From Paenibacillus algicola (lineage in GTDB: Bacteria; Bacillota; Bacilli; Paenibacillales; Paenibacillaceae), in assembly GCF_005577435.1 (NCBI RefSeq), contig NZ_CP040396.1:2166501-2230500 (forward strand): a stretch of 64,000 bases of DNA. The letters run 5' to 3'. Below are positions 41,411-51,048 of this stretch, piece after piece. Under the pieces are notes generated by a model, which was not told the DNA's origin, ran no database searches, and was given only the letters and a program-made list of their open reading frames with translations. A program made the translations under genes and the position numbers. Numbering within the stretch: position 1 is the stretch's first letter; each line of letters begins with the position of its first letter.

Positions 41411-42389
41411 TTTTGCAATTTTGTTCACTGCTGTGTTTGCCCCTTTTTTTCTTGGCCTGAGTCTCCAGGGACATGAGCTGGAAGAGACAGCTTATCTAGA
41501 AATGAAATACAATGCTGCCTTGAAAGCTGCTGTTCAAGATGCTGGCTACATGCTCCATGACAATGCGGAGCCACAGTATGAAGCTGGCTACGAGTCACTT
41601 AAAACTCTGAAGATTAATAAAGAGAAAGCCTTAGATACATTTAGTCAAACCTTGTACAGAAATTTCGGCATTCATGAGGATGTATTGGCTCAGGGTGCGC
41701 TTTGGACGTATATTCCTGCCGTTGCAGTTATAGATGATGACGGGTTTTACATTTACTCTACAGAGTTAATTCCATCTGCTGCAGGCGAGACCCTGCTTAA
41801 ACAGGTTTGGTCTAGCAAAATTCCTTTTGCGTATACGGATGATCACGGCAATTATATTCAATTTACGCTTGATCGTCAGGTGAAGGCATATCAGGCCGGC
41901 AGCGGCATTTTATACGAAGGCATGCAGGATGAGCTGATTGGTCAGAGCAGCATCCCATTGCTGAATGATTCTGTTCAATTCGAAGCTGTTCGCCGTACTA
42001 CGATTGTTCATACTCTGCAAAGCTCTCTAGCTTCCTTAATCGCCAGACATAATGAGGCAGCGAGATCCTATGGGATCACGTATCAGTTTACACTTCCGCT
42101 TCTTTCCGAGGAGGATTGGCTGAATACGATCGACGATATCGGTGTGATGGCTTTTATTCAAGGGTTGCCGCTCGGGAGCGGCTACTTCAACAATTATGCA
42201 TTCGGAGGCGGAAGACTGATCAAGAAGCCTGTATATTTCGGTACGAGTGATCCTGTTTATGGCCAAAGGCTGTTTTACAGGGACAGCTGCATTGTCCCCT
42301 ATTCACCTCAAGAGGTATTCTTCTCTCGAAAAGCGGCTGCAAAGGCAGGCTACAAGGAAGTGGATTGTACCTCTTCTATCATTCCTTGA
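41397..42389 (+). CDS. Larger N-anchored protein of Tad-like locus (TadE/G-like)
   Basis: The protein has 330 aa from ATG 41397. A hydrophobic N-terminus (about 5-24) is followed by a long helix (YLEMKYNAALKAAVQDAGYML) as in TadE/TadG-type pseudopilins. A mixed extracytoplasmic domain then runs to the end, with aromatic-rich GSGYFNNYAFGGG and a pair of Cys near the C-terminus (DSCIVPY, VDCTSS). It ends the locus. The function is inferred only from context. Confidence 0.68.
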   Translation: MKITDFAILFTAVFAPFFLGLSLQGHELEETAYLEMKYNAALKAAVQDAGYMLHDNAEPQYEAGYESLKTLKINKEKALDTFSQTLYRNFGIHEDVLAQGALWTYIPAVAVIDDDGFYIYSTELIPSAAGETLLKQVWSSKIPFAYTDDHGNYIQFTLDRQVKAYQAGSGILYEGMQDELIGQSSIPLLNDSVQFEAVRRTTIVHTLQSSLASLIARHNEAARSYGITYQFTLPLLSEEDWLNTIDDIGVMAFIQGLPLGSGYFNNYAFGGGRLIKKPVYFGTSDPVYGQRLFYRDSCIVPYSPQEVFFSRKAAAKAGYKEVDCTSSIIP

Positions 42390-42505
42390 CAAAAATACAG
42401 TTTCAGCTTAGCTTCTCTCTGTGATACAATAAATTCTTGATTGCGAGCCGATACAATGCCGCTATTCAAGGGCTTATTCCATATAGACAGGAGTTACCTA
42501 AAGAT

Positions 42506-44056
42506 ATGAGCTTATTGACTGTTGAAGACGTATCCCATAATTTCGGAGATCGTGTACTATTCAAAAATGTTTCCTTCCGGCTGCTGGCCGGTGAACATGT
42601 CGGGCTGGTAGGTGCCAACGGCGTCGGTAAATCGACGTTGATGAACATTTTAACAGGCCAGCTGCTGAAGGACAGCGGTAAAGTAGAATGGACGCCAAAG
42701 CTGCGCTACGGCTACCTGGATCAGCATACCAAGCTGACGCCGGGCAAGACCATCCGCGACGTCTTGAAGGACGCATTTCTGCCGCTGCTGGAGCTGGAGC
42801 AAGAGATGATGAAGATCACCGACCGCATGGGTGAGGCATCTCCGGAAGAACTGGAGCTGTTGCTGGAGCAGATGGGTGAAATACAGGAGCAGCTGGAGAT
42901 TGGCGACTTCTACTTGCTTGATGTAAAGGTCGAGGAAATGGCAAATGGCCTTGGGCTGTCCGTAATAGGACTTGATCGCGATGTGGCAAGCCTGAGCGGC
43001 GGGCAGCGTACGAAGGTTCTGCTGGCCAAGCTGCTGCTTGAGAAGCCGAATGTGCTGCTGCTGGACGAGCCAACGAACTATCTGGATGTAGAGCACATCG
43101 AATGGCTGACTCAATATTTGAAGGATTATCCGTACGCGTTCATACTTATTTCTCATGATACTGAATTTATGAATCAGGTTGTCAATGTGATCTATCATTT
43201 AGAATTTGCGAAGCTGACAAGATACACGGCGAATTACGAGAAATTCCTGGAAATGGCGGATATCAACAAGAATCAGCACATTGACGCTTATGAGAAGCAG
43301 CAGGAGTTCATTAAGAAGCAAGAAGATTTTATTCAGCGAAATAAGGCGAGATACTCAACCTCAGGCCGTGCCAAGAGCCGGGAGAAGCAGCTGAATCGTC
43401 TGGAGCGCATTGATCGTCCGGAGGAAGCGGCCAAGCCGGTGTTCCAGTTTAAAGAATCCCGGGCAAGCGGCAAGACCGTCTTTGAAGGCATTGATTTTGA
43501 GATCGGCTACGATCGTCCGCTGCTTCCAAAGATGTCGATTACGATTGAGCGCGGCGAGAAAATTGCAATTGTTGGCTGCAACGGCGTCGGTAAGTCAACT
43601 CTGCTTAAGACGATTTTGGGTAAGATCAAGCCCTTCAGCGGCAAGACCTATCAAGGTGATTTTCTTGAGCCGGCTTATTTCGAGCAGGAGGTTCGGGCCG
43701 GAAATCTGACGCCAATAGATGAGGTCTGGAACGAGTTTTCACATCTGAATCAGCATGAGGTTCGTGCCCATCTAGCCCGTTGCGGTTTAAAGAATGAGCA
43801 CATTACACGTCCGATGAAGGCGCTCAGCGGCGGTGAACAAGCGAAGGTAAGATTGTGTAAGCTGCTGATGCGGGAGAGCAACTGGATTTTGTTTGACGAG
43901 CCGACCAATCATTTGGATGTCGCGGCCAAAGAAGAGCTGAGAAGAGCGCTCAAGGAATATAAAGGCACCGTACTGCTCGTCTCGCACGAGCCGGAGTTCT
44001 ATGAGGATTGGGTCACCAAGACCTGGAATGTTGAGGATTGGTCTCATCGTTCTTAG
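42506..44056 (+). CDS. ABC-F family ATPase (YfmM-like)
   Basis: The protein has 516 aa from ATG 42506, preferred to the upstream 42437 because MSLLTVEDVSHNFGDR matches the family start. Two ABC domains: GANGVGKST with LSGGQRTKV and LLLDEPTNYLD, then GCNGVGKST with LSGGEQAKV and LFDEPTNHLD. A basic linker (about 245-320) joins them. No membrane part. ABC-F proteins act on the ribosome E site. The closest pattern is B. subtilis YfmM. Confidence 0.92.
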   Translation: MSLLTVEDVSHNFGDRVLFKNVSFRLLAGEHVGLVGANGVGKSTLMNILTGQLLKDSGKVEWTPKLRYGYLDQHTKLTPGKTIRDVLKDAFLPLLELEQEMMKITDRMGEASPEELELLLEQMGEIQEQLEIGDFYLLDVKVEEMANGLGLSVIGLDRDVASLSGGQRTKVLLAKLLLEKPNVLLLDEPTNYLDVEHIEWLTQYLKDYPYAFILISHDTEFMNQVVNVIYHLEFAKLTRYTANYEKFLEMADINKNQHIDAYEKQQEFIKKQEDFIQRNKARYSTSGRAKSREKQLNRLERIDRPEEAAKPVFQFKESRASGKTVFEGIDFEIGYDRPLLPKMSITIERGEKIAIVGCNGVGKSTLLKTILGKIKPFSGKTYQGDFLEPAYFEQEVRAGNLTPIDEVWNEFSHLNQHEVRAHLARCGLKNEHITRPMKALSGGEQAKVRLCKLLMRESNWILFDEPTNHLDVAAKEELRRALKEYKGTVLLVSHEPEFYEDWVTKTWNVEDWSHRS

Positions 44057-44081
44057 AATAATCAAGCTGTAGATATGCTGA

Positions 44082-44107
44082 GCCACTCTTCGGAGTGGTT
44101 TTTTCTT
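44082..44107 (+). terminator. Terminator after ABC-F gene
   Basis: CCACTC-TTCG-GAGTGG with a stable TTCG loop, then TTTTTTCTTT. Confidence 0.9.
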
Positions 44108-44212
44108 TATAACCAATCAGTTCAGAGTGGATGATATCGTGTGGTTAAAGCATAAGCCCCCTTGCTCCTTGGCAAGCTATGAATTGAGAGTTCAAGATGA
44201 AATGAGAAGGCG

Positions 44213-44926
44213 GTGCGCACTGTGACGGGAGAGGTGCTATGGATTGTGTCTCACGCGGAGCGCAGGCTATGCATTGAAGAATGGCTTCAAGAAGCTGGAT
44301 ATGAAGTCCTTGTTGCACAGCAGCTGTCCACAGCGTTCATCCAGGCTGCACAAGCATCTGTTGATTTAATCATTCTCGACAGCTTGCAGGAGCAGGCGAA
44401 TCTGATCGCGTTGATCCACGAGCTTCATGCCTTGAGGGAAGGAGTCCCGATCGTGATTTATGGAACTGGCAGTACAGTTGAGGCTGCGGATGTGTTAGAA
44501 GCTGGAGCTAATGACTATATCTTTGAATATGCAGATCAAAGAGAGTTTATCGCGCGAGTACGGAACATGATCACGTTGTTTCGAAGCAAAGCCTCATCTG
44601 CTGCTGTCAATGATAATGGGCTTATCAAGATTGGCGATTTATGCATTAATGCTCAAACACGCCATGTCAAGCGAGCGGGAAAAACCATTGAATTGACAAG
44701 AAAAGAATATGATCTTCTGCTATATTTGGCTGTCCGGAAGGACGAGGTTTGTTTACGAGAGGATATCTTAGGACAGGTATGGAATTTTGATTTTCATACA
44801 GGAACAAATGTGGTTGATGTGTACATTCTTCATTTGCGCGAGAAAATGGACAAGGGTCATAAGTGGAAGCTAATACGCACGGTGCGCGGAGCGGGATACC
44901 TTCTTCAGAGCCCCGTCACTTCATAG
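44213..44926 (+). CDS. OmpR-type response regulator with atypical receiver
   Basis: The protein has 237 aa. GTG 44213 is used, but GTG 44222 is better spaced from GAGAAGG. The winged-helix output domain is clear at about 135-233 (ELTRKEYDLLLYLAVRKDEVCLRE, VVDVYILHLREKM, RTVRGAGYLL). The receiver keeps a central Asp (IILDS). It lacks the N-terminal acidic pair (VSHAER) and has Glu for the conserved Lys (IFEYAD). Phosphorylation control is therefore doubtful. No histidine kinase is adjacent. Confidence 0.85.
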   Translation: MRTVTGEVLWIVSHAERRLCIEEWLQEAGYEVLVAQQLSTAFIQAAQASVDLIILDSLQEQANLIALIHELHALREGVPIVIYGTGSTVEAADVLEAGANDYIFEYADQREFIARVRNMITLFRSKASSAAVNDNGLIKIGDLCINAQTRHVKRAGKTIELTRKEYDLLLYLAVRKDEVCLREDILGQVWNFDFHTGTNVVDVYILHLREKMDKGHKWKLIRTVRGAGYLLQSPVTS

Positions 44927-44958
44927 CGCCAATGACCACATGGGTTGGAATATGAAAA

Positions 44959-44998
44959 GGCCGCCTCCCAGCAGCTTACTGCAAGAGAGACGGCCTAT
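44959..44998 (-). terminator. Terminator of NlpC/P60 gene (minus strand)
   Basis: AGGCCGCCTC pairs with GAG(A)CGGCCT around a long loop. On the minus strand it is followed by TTTTCATATT. Confidence 0.75.
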
Positions 44999-45020
44999 AA
45001 GGCGATGAATCCAATTCGAT

Positions 45021-45527
45021 TTATAGCACGCGGCGTGCTTTCACATATGTCTTGCTCCAATGCCCTGAAGTTAGGGAAGAAACCATAACGCCAGGCTTGC
45101 CGTACGTGTGAAGGAATTTGCCGCTGCCAATATAAACGCCAACATGCGTTACATTTTTGCCTGTAGAGCGGCTGCCACTGGAGAAAAAGACCAGATCACC
45201 TGTCCGCAGATTGGATTTGGATACGTAGGTACCCACCTTGGATTGAGCCGCAGAAGTACGCGGCAGGTAAACGCCGTATTTTTTGAAAATATGCTTCATC
45301 AGAGACGAGCAGTCGAACACTCTAGTTGTGCTTGTGGAAGCGCCAAATTGATAAGGAGTACCCATAAATTGTTTGCCGTAATTGACGACCTTCTTGGCCG
45401 TGGAATAACTGGAGCTTACAGCCGCTTCAGCTTGTCCGACAGGACCTGCTGCCAGCAGAGTACCAAAGCCCACCGATGCGCTAAGGCTGACAATAATCGC
45501 TTTTTTGACCCAAGTATGTTTGTTCAT
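45021..45527 (-). CDS. Secreted NlpC/P60 cell-wall hydrolase
   Basis: The protein has 168 aa. The signal peptide ends near AEA-A (about residue 35). The NlpC/P60 domain covers about 43-168 with Cys73 (FDCSSL), His128 (THVGVYIG) and His140 (FLHTYG). Such enzymes cut the gamma-D-Glu to diamino acid bond in peptidoglycan stems. There is no separate wall-binding domain. It is monocistronic. Confidence 0.93.
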   Translation of the reverse strand: MNKHTWVKKAIIVSLSASVGFGTLLAAGPVGQAEAAVSSSYSTAKKVVNYGKQFMGTPYQFGASTSTTRVFDCSSLMKHIFKKYGVYLPRTSAAQSKVGTYVSKSNLRTGDLVFFSSGSRSTGKNVTHVGVYIGSGKFLHTYGKPGVMVSSLTSGHWSKTYVKARRVL

Positions 45528-45783
45528 GTTGTAATTACCTCCAAAGGGTTTATTGTTTTGCCGATGAACCGAGTATAACAGATATGAAACTATACATATT
45601 TTTCCTTTCCCTGCAAAAAGCTTACTGTTACTGCATTGAAAGCGATTTATTAAAAGTTGATTAAAAGTTACAAATCTTTAAAAATAATGATTGTAAAAGA
45701 AATAAAAAGAGCCACAACCCCTTATCATATAAGGGATTGCAGCTCGGAGACTATGAATTTATTAAGTTACAAAAAAGTAATAA
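45528..45783. other. Gene-free region between NlpC/P60 and thiN
   Basis: About 255 bases. The left part should hold the NlpC/P60 promoter (TATACT on the minus strand at 45577-45572, with no clear -35). The right part has the thiN terminator. No gene seen. Confidence 0.5.
45709..45745 (-). terminator. Terminator of thiN (minus strand)
   Basis: CCCCTTAT pairs with ATAAGGG inside an AGC/GCT outer stem. T-rich DNA follows on the minus strand (CTCTTTTTATTTC). Confidence 0.75.
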
Positions 45784-46428
45784 CTATGCGTCCTTGCTCT
45801 GAATAATCAGCAGCAGACCACTCTCAATACTGACATGTCCCACCTTATCTAAGAAACGGTTGCTAATTCCGAGGGATTGTCCGAGCTTAACGGTCGCATT
45901 GTGAAGAGGATACTGAAACCCTTCTAAATGAATGCCAGTGACCTCATGAGTAATTGGTAAAATAGATACGTAGGTATAGCCTCGATCCACGAGCGAGCAG
46001 GAGGAGCCGGTTAATGTAATGAAATTATGCAGATCCAGGATGGAGCAGTCGATGTGATGCTGGACCCCGCGAACGAGCATCTGAATATTGGCAAGCGTGT
46101 GATCCATTCGGGTTCCCGTGCCTCCAATTATCAGAATCTGTTTAGGGCTGCGGTCAATAGCCAGGTTGAAGGCCATCTCGGTATCCGTTAAATCCTTAGA
46201 GATGGGATCACAGCTCCATACCTCACCGCTGTTCTTCTGGATCACCATCATTTCCTCTCTCGTCACAGAGTCAAAATCACCAAGAGCGATATGAGGTGTC
46301 AAGCCGTGCTCAATTAAATAGAGAGCGCCGCGGTCAGCGCCTATCAGAAAATCATCGTCTTCAATGTGCTCCAGTAAAGCAGGAGACATTTGGCCGCCGG
46401 TGACGATTACAATTCGGTCCGAGCTCAT
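45784..46428 (-). CDS. thiN: Thiamine pyrophosphokinase
   Basis: The protein has 214 aa. N-terminal motifs GADRGALYLIEHGLTPHIALGDFDSV hold the Asp residues for Mg-ATP. DLTDTEMAFNLA and GGTGTRMDHTLANI are further family marks, and a beta-sandwich C-terminal half follows. It makes thiamine diphosphate, the cofactor of the PDH E1 enzyme encoded 3 kb away. It is a single-gene unit. Confidence 0.93.
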   Translation of the reverse strand: MSSDRIVIVTGGQMSPALLEHIEDDDFLIGADRGALYLIEHGLTPHIALGDFDSVTREEMMVIQKNSGEVWSCDPISKDLTDTEMAFNLAIDRSPKQILIIGGTGTRMDHTLANIQMLVRGVQHHIDCSILDLHNFITLTGSSCSLVDRGYTYVSILPITHEVTGIHLEGFQYPLHNATVKLGQSLGISNRFLDKVGHVSIESGLLLIIQSKDA

Positions 46429-46580
46429 GTTATACCCTCCAATGTACGATCAATGTATCGGAAGCTGTCGTATTATACAGTATAAAGAAGTTTTTCATCT
46501 TGCACAATTGAATCGGCGGCGGATAAAATGGAAGAGCGATGTGAGGATGATGAGAGAAAGCGGGATGAAGGATTTTGGAC

Positions 46581-47219
46581 ATGCACGTTTTTGAGTGGTT
46601 CAGCATTATCGGTACGGTTGCTTTTGCGATGTCCGGCGCATTTGTAGCGATGGAAGAGGATTATGACATTTTGGGGATTGTGGTGCTGGGCCTTGTAACT
46701 GCCTTTGGCGGCGGTGTGGTCCGAAATGTATTAATCGGGGTTCCAGTTACGACCTTATGGAGCCAAGGTGATCTTATTCTGCTGGCCATCATTTCAGTTT
46801 TTGTTGCTTTTGTGCTGCCGATGGCTTGGATCAAGCATTGGAAGCGGACCGAGGCTCTTTTTGATGCTATTGGATTATCAGCTTTTGCGGTACAAGGCGG
46901 CATTTATGCCACGCAAATGAATCATCCGCTTAGTGCGGTCGTCGTTGCCGCGGCTTTGACCGGAATTGGCGGCGGAATTATCCGCGACCTGCTTGCAGGA
47001 CGCAAGCCGCTCGTGCTTCGAGATGAGATTTATGCCGTCTGGGCGATGGCCGCGGGAGCAGCCATCGGCCTGGGACTGACCCAGTCCACATGGCAGCTGC
47101 TGCTGTTATTTCTGCTCGTTATTGTGTTTCGTATGCTTTCTGTACATTACAAATGGCGCTTGCCAAGAAGGCTGCTTCAGGCAGAATCGGCACCGACCGG
47201 TAAGGATACAGCCGCTTAG
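46581..47219 (+). CDS. TRIC-type (UPF0126) cation channel
   Basis: The protein has 212 aa from ATG 46581 (GAAGGA eight bases upstream). TTG 46575 is less likely. It has seven hydrophobic helices in two similar halves, each with a glycine motif: FGGGVVRNVLIG and GIGGGIIRDLLAG. This is the UPF0126 or bacterial TRIC family, trimeric potassium-permeable channels. The C-terminus is short and basic. Confidence 0.9.
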   Translation: MHVFEWFSIIGTVAFAMSGAFVAMEEDYDILGIVVLGLVTAFGGGVVRNVLIGVPVTTLWSQGDLILLAIISVFVAFVLPMAWIKHWKRTEALFDAIGLSAFAVQGGIYATQMNHPLSAVVVAAALTGIGGGIIRDLLAGRKPLVLRDEIYAVWAMAAGAAIGLGLTQSTWQLLLLFLLVIVFRMLSVHYKWRLPRRLLQAESAPTGKDTAA

Positions 47220-47275
47220 CTTTGGAATAAAGCTTGAGAGGGTAATCAGTAATAATGAAAGAAAGGATGAGGACC

Positions 47276-47740
47276 ATGATCACAGTGCTATTCGTATGTC
47301 TCGGGAACATTTGCCGCTCGCCCATGGCGGAGGCCGTGTTCCGTCACAAGGTGAATCAAAGAGGACTGAGTGAGCAGATTGAAGTAGATTCAGCTGGAAC
47401 AGGAGATTGGCATATCGGCAAAATACCTCATGAGGGCACGCGCAAGCTGCTGGACAGCTGGAGAATCAGCTATGAGGGCATGAGTGCAAGGCAGGTGCAG
47501 CATGAGGACTTGTCCGACTTTGATTATGTTATTGCAATGGATAACACAAACGCCGAGAATCTTAGCGCTCTGCCTGGAGGTTCGGAGGCGGACATTCTCA
47601 AATTTATGGACCTGCTTCCGGAAGAGAAGCTGAGAGAAGTGCCAGACCCGTACTTTACAGGAAACTTTGAAGAGGTTTATCGCCTGATCGATTCAGGCTG
47701 TGATGTATTGCTGGACAGAATTGTGAATGAAAAGTTATAA
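47276..47740 (+). CDS. Low-molecular-weight protein tyrosine phosphatase
   Basis: The protein has 154 aa from ATG 47276 (AAAGGA upstream), which places the motif as in the family. VCLGNICRSPMAEA has nucleophile Cys8 and Arg14 (C-X5-R). DPYFTG holds the general-acid Asp. It probably dephosphorylates tyrosine or arginine residues (YwlE/YfkJ-like). Which of these it acts on cannot be told from the sequence. Confidence 0.92.
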   Translation: MITVLFVCLGNICRSPMAEAVFRHKVNQRGLSEQIEVDSAGTGDWHIGKIPHEGTRKLLDSWRISYEGMSARQVQHEDLSDFDYVIAMDNTNAENLSALPGGSEADILKFMDLLPEEKLREVPDPYFTGNFEEVYRLIDSGCDVLLDRIVNEKL

Positions 47741-47827
47741 TCATGTTCGTGTAAAGGGATGCGGCAGCATTCCTCATTAGTTCTTATTGAAAGCGGAATC
47801 ATGAATAAGTTGAGAGCATCAGCTACT

Positions 47828-47884
47828 AAAAAAAGATGAACAAGGCACATTGAGAAAGAATGCGCACGCTGTTCATCTTTTTTG
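47828..47884. terminator. Bidirectional terminator
   Basis: AAAAAAAGATGAACA pairs with TGTTCATCTTTTTT, with a loop of about 27 bases. It serves the phosphatase gene and the leftward esterase gene. Confidence 0.85.
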
Positions 47885-47907
47885 CAAGGATTTGTATAGT
47901 GGAGCCT

Positions 47908-48636
47908 TTATTGAAGGAAGTATTTCAAAGCCGCCGGCAGCTCCTGCTGCCAAAAGCCCCAAATATGACGGCCGTCCTTCTCTTCATAATGGACTGTAGC
48001 ACCCCGTTCCTCTAATAAATCCCGCGTGTTCCGATTGAGCTCAACAAAATTGTATACGCCCGTATCCGTGGTGTAGCTGTCCTCCTGCAGTCCGACAATC
48101 ATAAAGATATTTAGCCAGGATAGATCGGTTTCGAGTGCCGTATGATGCTGCGTCTGCTCGTAATAGGCGCCGGACAAGCTGATAATTTGTTGAAAGAGCT
48201 CGGGATAGGAAAGCGCGAGATGCAGTGACACGCTGCCTCCAAGTGAGTCTCCGGCAAGCACACGCTGAGAGGGCTCGGGCCGCACAGGATATTTCCCTTC
48301 TATATAGGGAACAATTTCTTCGGCGAAGCACGACAAATAATGGTCAAACCGGTTGCCAAATGGCGCATACTCCTCGGTCCGGACTTTGGTATTCACTTCC
48401 ACGCCGATAATGATGAATGGCTCAATTCCTTCTTCAAGTATAAGCTGGTTAGCCCAGGTTGCGATTCGCCCGAAATTGAAAAATTCCTCGCCATCCTGGC
48501 AGTAGACAGCACGGTAGCTGAGCTTGGGATCATAGCCTGGAGGCAGATAAATCCGCAGGGCTCTGGATTCCTTTAAATGAGCGCTCTGAATCTCTTCCTT
48601 GACAATGGTACGCTTCAATAAAGAACGGTCTGTCAT
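47908..48636 (-). CDS. Esterase-family alpha/beta hydrolase
   Basis: The protein has 242 aa. It is a Fes/esterase-D-type fold with nucleophile Ser in LAGDSLGGSVSLH and a late His in DGRHIWGFW. The start SRALRIYLPPGYDP is typical of these enzymes. There is no signal peptide. Some relatives cleave siderophore esters, but no siderophore genes are nearby, so the substrate is unknown. Confidence 0.85.
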   Translation of the reverse strand: MTDRSLLKRTIVKEEIQSAHLKESRALRIYLPPGYDPKLSYRAVYCQDGEEFFNFGRIATWANQLILEEGIEPFIIIGVEVNTKVRTEEYAPFGNRFDHYLSCFAEEIVPYIEGKYPVRPEPSQRVLAGDSLGGSVSLHLALSYPELFQQIISLSGAYYEQTQHHTALETDLSWLNIFMIVGLQEDSYTTDTGVYNFVELNRNTRDLLEERGATVHYEEKDGRHIWGFWQQELPAALKYFLQ

Positions 48637-49959
<1,323 letters not shown>

Positions 49960-50041
49960 GATTATGCAGCTCTTGGCTGCGCTATAAATACGGTACTGTC
50001 AACCTGATGTGACTTGTAATGTCTAAGGAGGAAATGAAGCA

Positions 50042-51019
50042 ATGGCACAAATGAACATGAAAGAAGCGATTCGCGACGCTATGCGCGTCGAATTGAACCG
50101 TGACCCTAACGTTGTCATCTTCGGTGAGGACGTGGGTAATGTAGGCGGTGTTTTCCGGGTAACGGAAGGCCTGCAGAAGGAGTTCGGTGACGAGCGCGTA
50201 TTTGATACACCGCTGGCTGAATCCGCAATTGGCGGTATGGCTGTCGGTCTCGGTATTCAGGGCTTCCGCCCGATCGCTGAGATTCAGTTCGTCGGATTTA
50301 TTTTTGAAGCATTGGATCAGATTCTGGTTCAAGCTGCCCGGATGCGTTACCGTTCCGGCGGCAAATATACGTCCCCAATCGTATTCCGTACTCCTTTTGG
50401 CGGCGGTGTTAAAGCAGCTGAGCTTCACACCGATGCGCTGGAGGGTTTGATTACACAATCCCCGGGTATTAAAGTCGTAGTTCCTTCCAATCCTTATGAT
50501 GCCAAGGGACTGATGATTGCGGCGATCCGTGATAACGACCCGGTCTTTTTCATGGAGCATTTGAATCTGTATCATGCATTCCGTGCTGAAGTGCCGGAGG
50601 GTGAATATACCGTTGAGATCGGCAAGGCTAATATTGTGCGTGATGGCTCTGATGTGACTATTATCGCTTATGGCATGATGGTTCATACCGCGACGAAGGC
50701 TGCAGATGAGCTGGAGAAGCAGGGCATTAAAGCTGAGATTATCGACCTGCGCACCGTATCTCCGATCGACATTGATACGATCGTAAACTCTGTGAAGAAA
50801 ACGAACCGTGCGATTGTTGTGCAGGAAGCTCAAAAGTCTGCCGGCGTAGCTGCTGAGGTTATCGCTCAGATCAATGAAAGAGCTATTCTGCATCTGGAAG
50901 CTCCTGTCCTTCGGGTAGCTGCTCCGGATACGGTATATCCTTTTGCCCAGGTTGAGGATGCCTGGCTGCCGACGCCTGCCCGTATTGCAGCGGCGGTCAA
51001 GAAAGTTATGGAATTTTAA
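50042..51019 (+). CDS. pdhB: Pyruvate dehydrogenase E1 beta subunit
   Basis: The protein has 325 aa with a strong AAGGAGG upstream. E1-beta features: [42 protein letters not shown] and [20 protein letters not shown]. It forms the heterotetrameric E1 with PdhA. The 80-base gap after pdhA is longer than in the rest of the operon but has no terminator. Confidence 0.97.
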   Translation: MAQMNMKEAIRDAMRVELNRDPNVVIFGEDVGNVGGVFRVTEGLQKEFGDERVFDTPLAESAIGGMAVGLGIQGFRPIAEIQFVGFIFEALDQILVQAARMRYRSGGKYTSPIVFRTPFGGGVKAAELHTDALEGLITQSPGIKVVVPSNPYDAKGLMIAAIRDNDPVFFMEHLNLYHAFRAEVPEGEYTVEIGKANIVRDGSDVTIIAYGMMVHTATKAADELEKQGIKAEIIDLRTVSPIDIDTIVNSVKKTNRAIVVQEAQKSAGVAAEVIAQINERAILHLEAPVLRVAAPDTVYPFAQVEDAWLPTPARIAAAVKKVMEF

Positions 51020-51048
51020 TCGCAGAATTATCTAGGGAGGTTATACAG

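Noticed and set aside
42386..42430. Promoter TTGACA ... TACAAT before the ABC-F gene
   Set aside because: The spacing is 33 bases, far too long for one sigma-A promoter.
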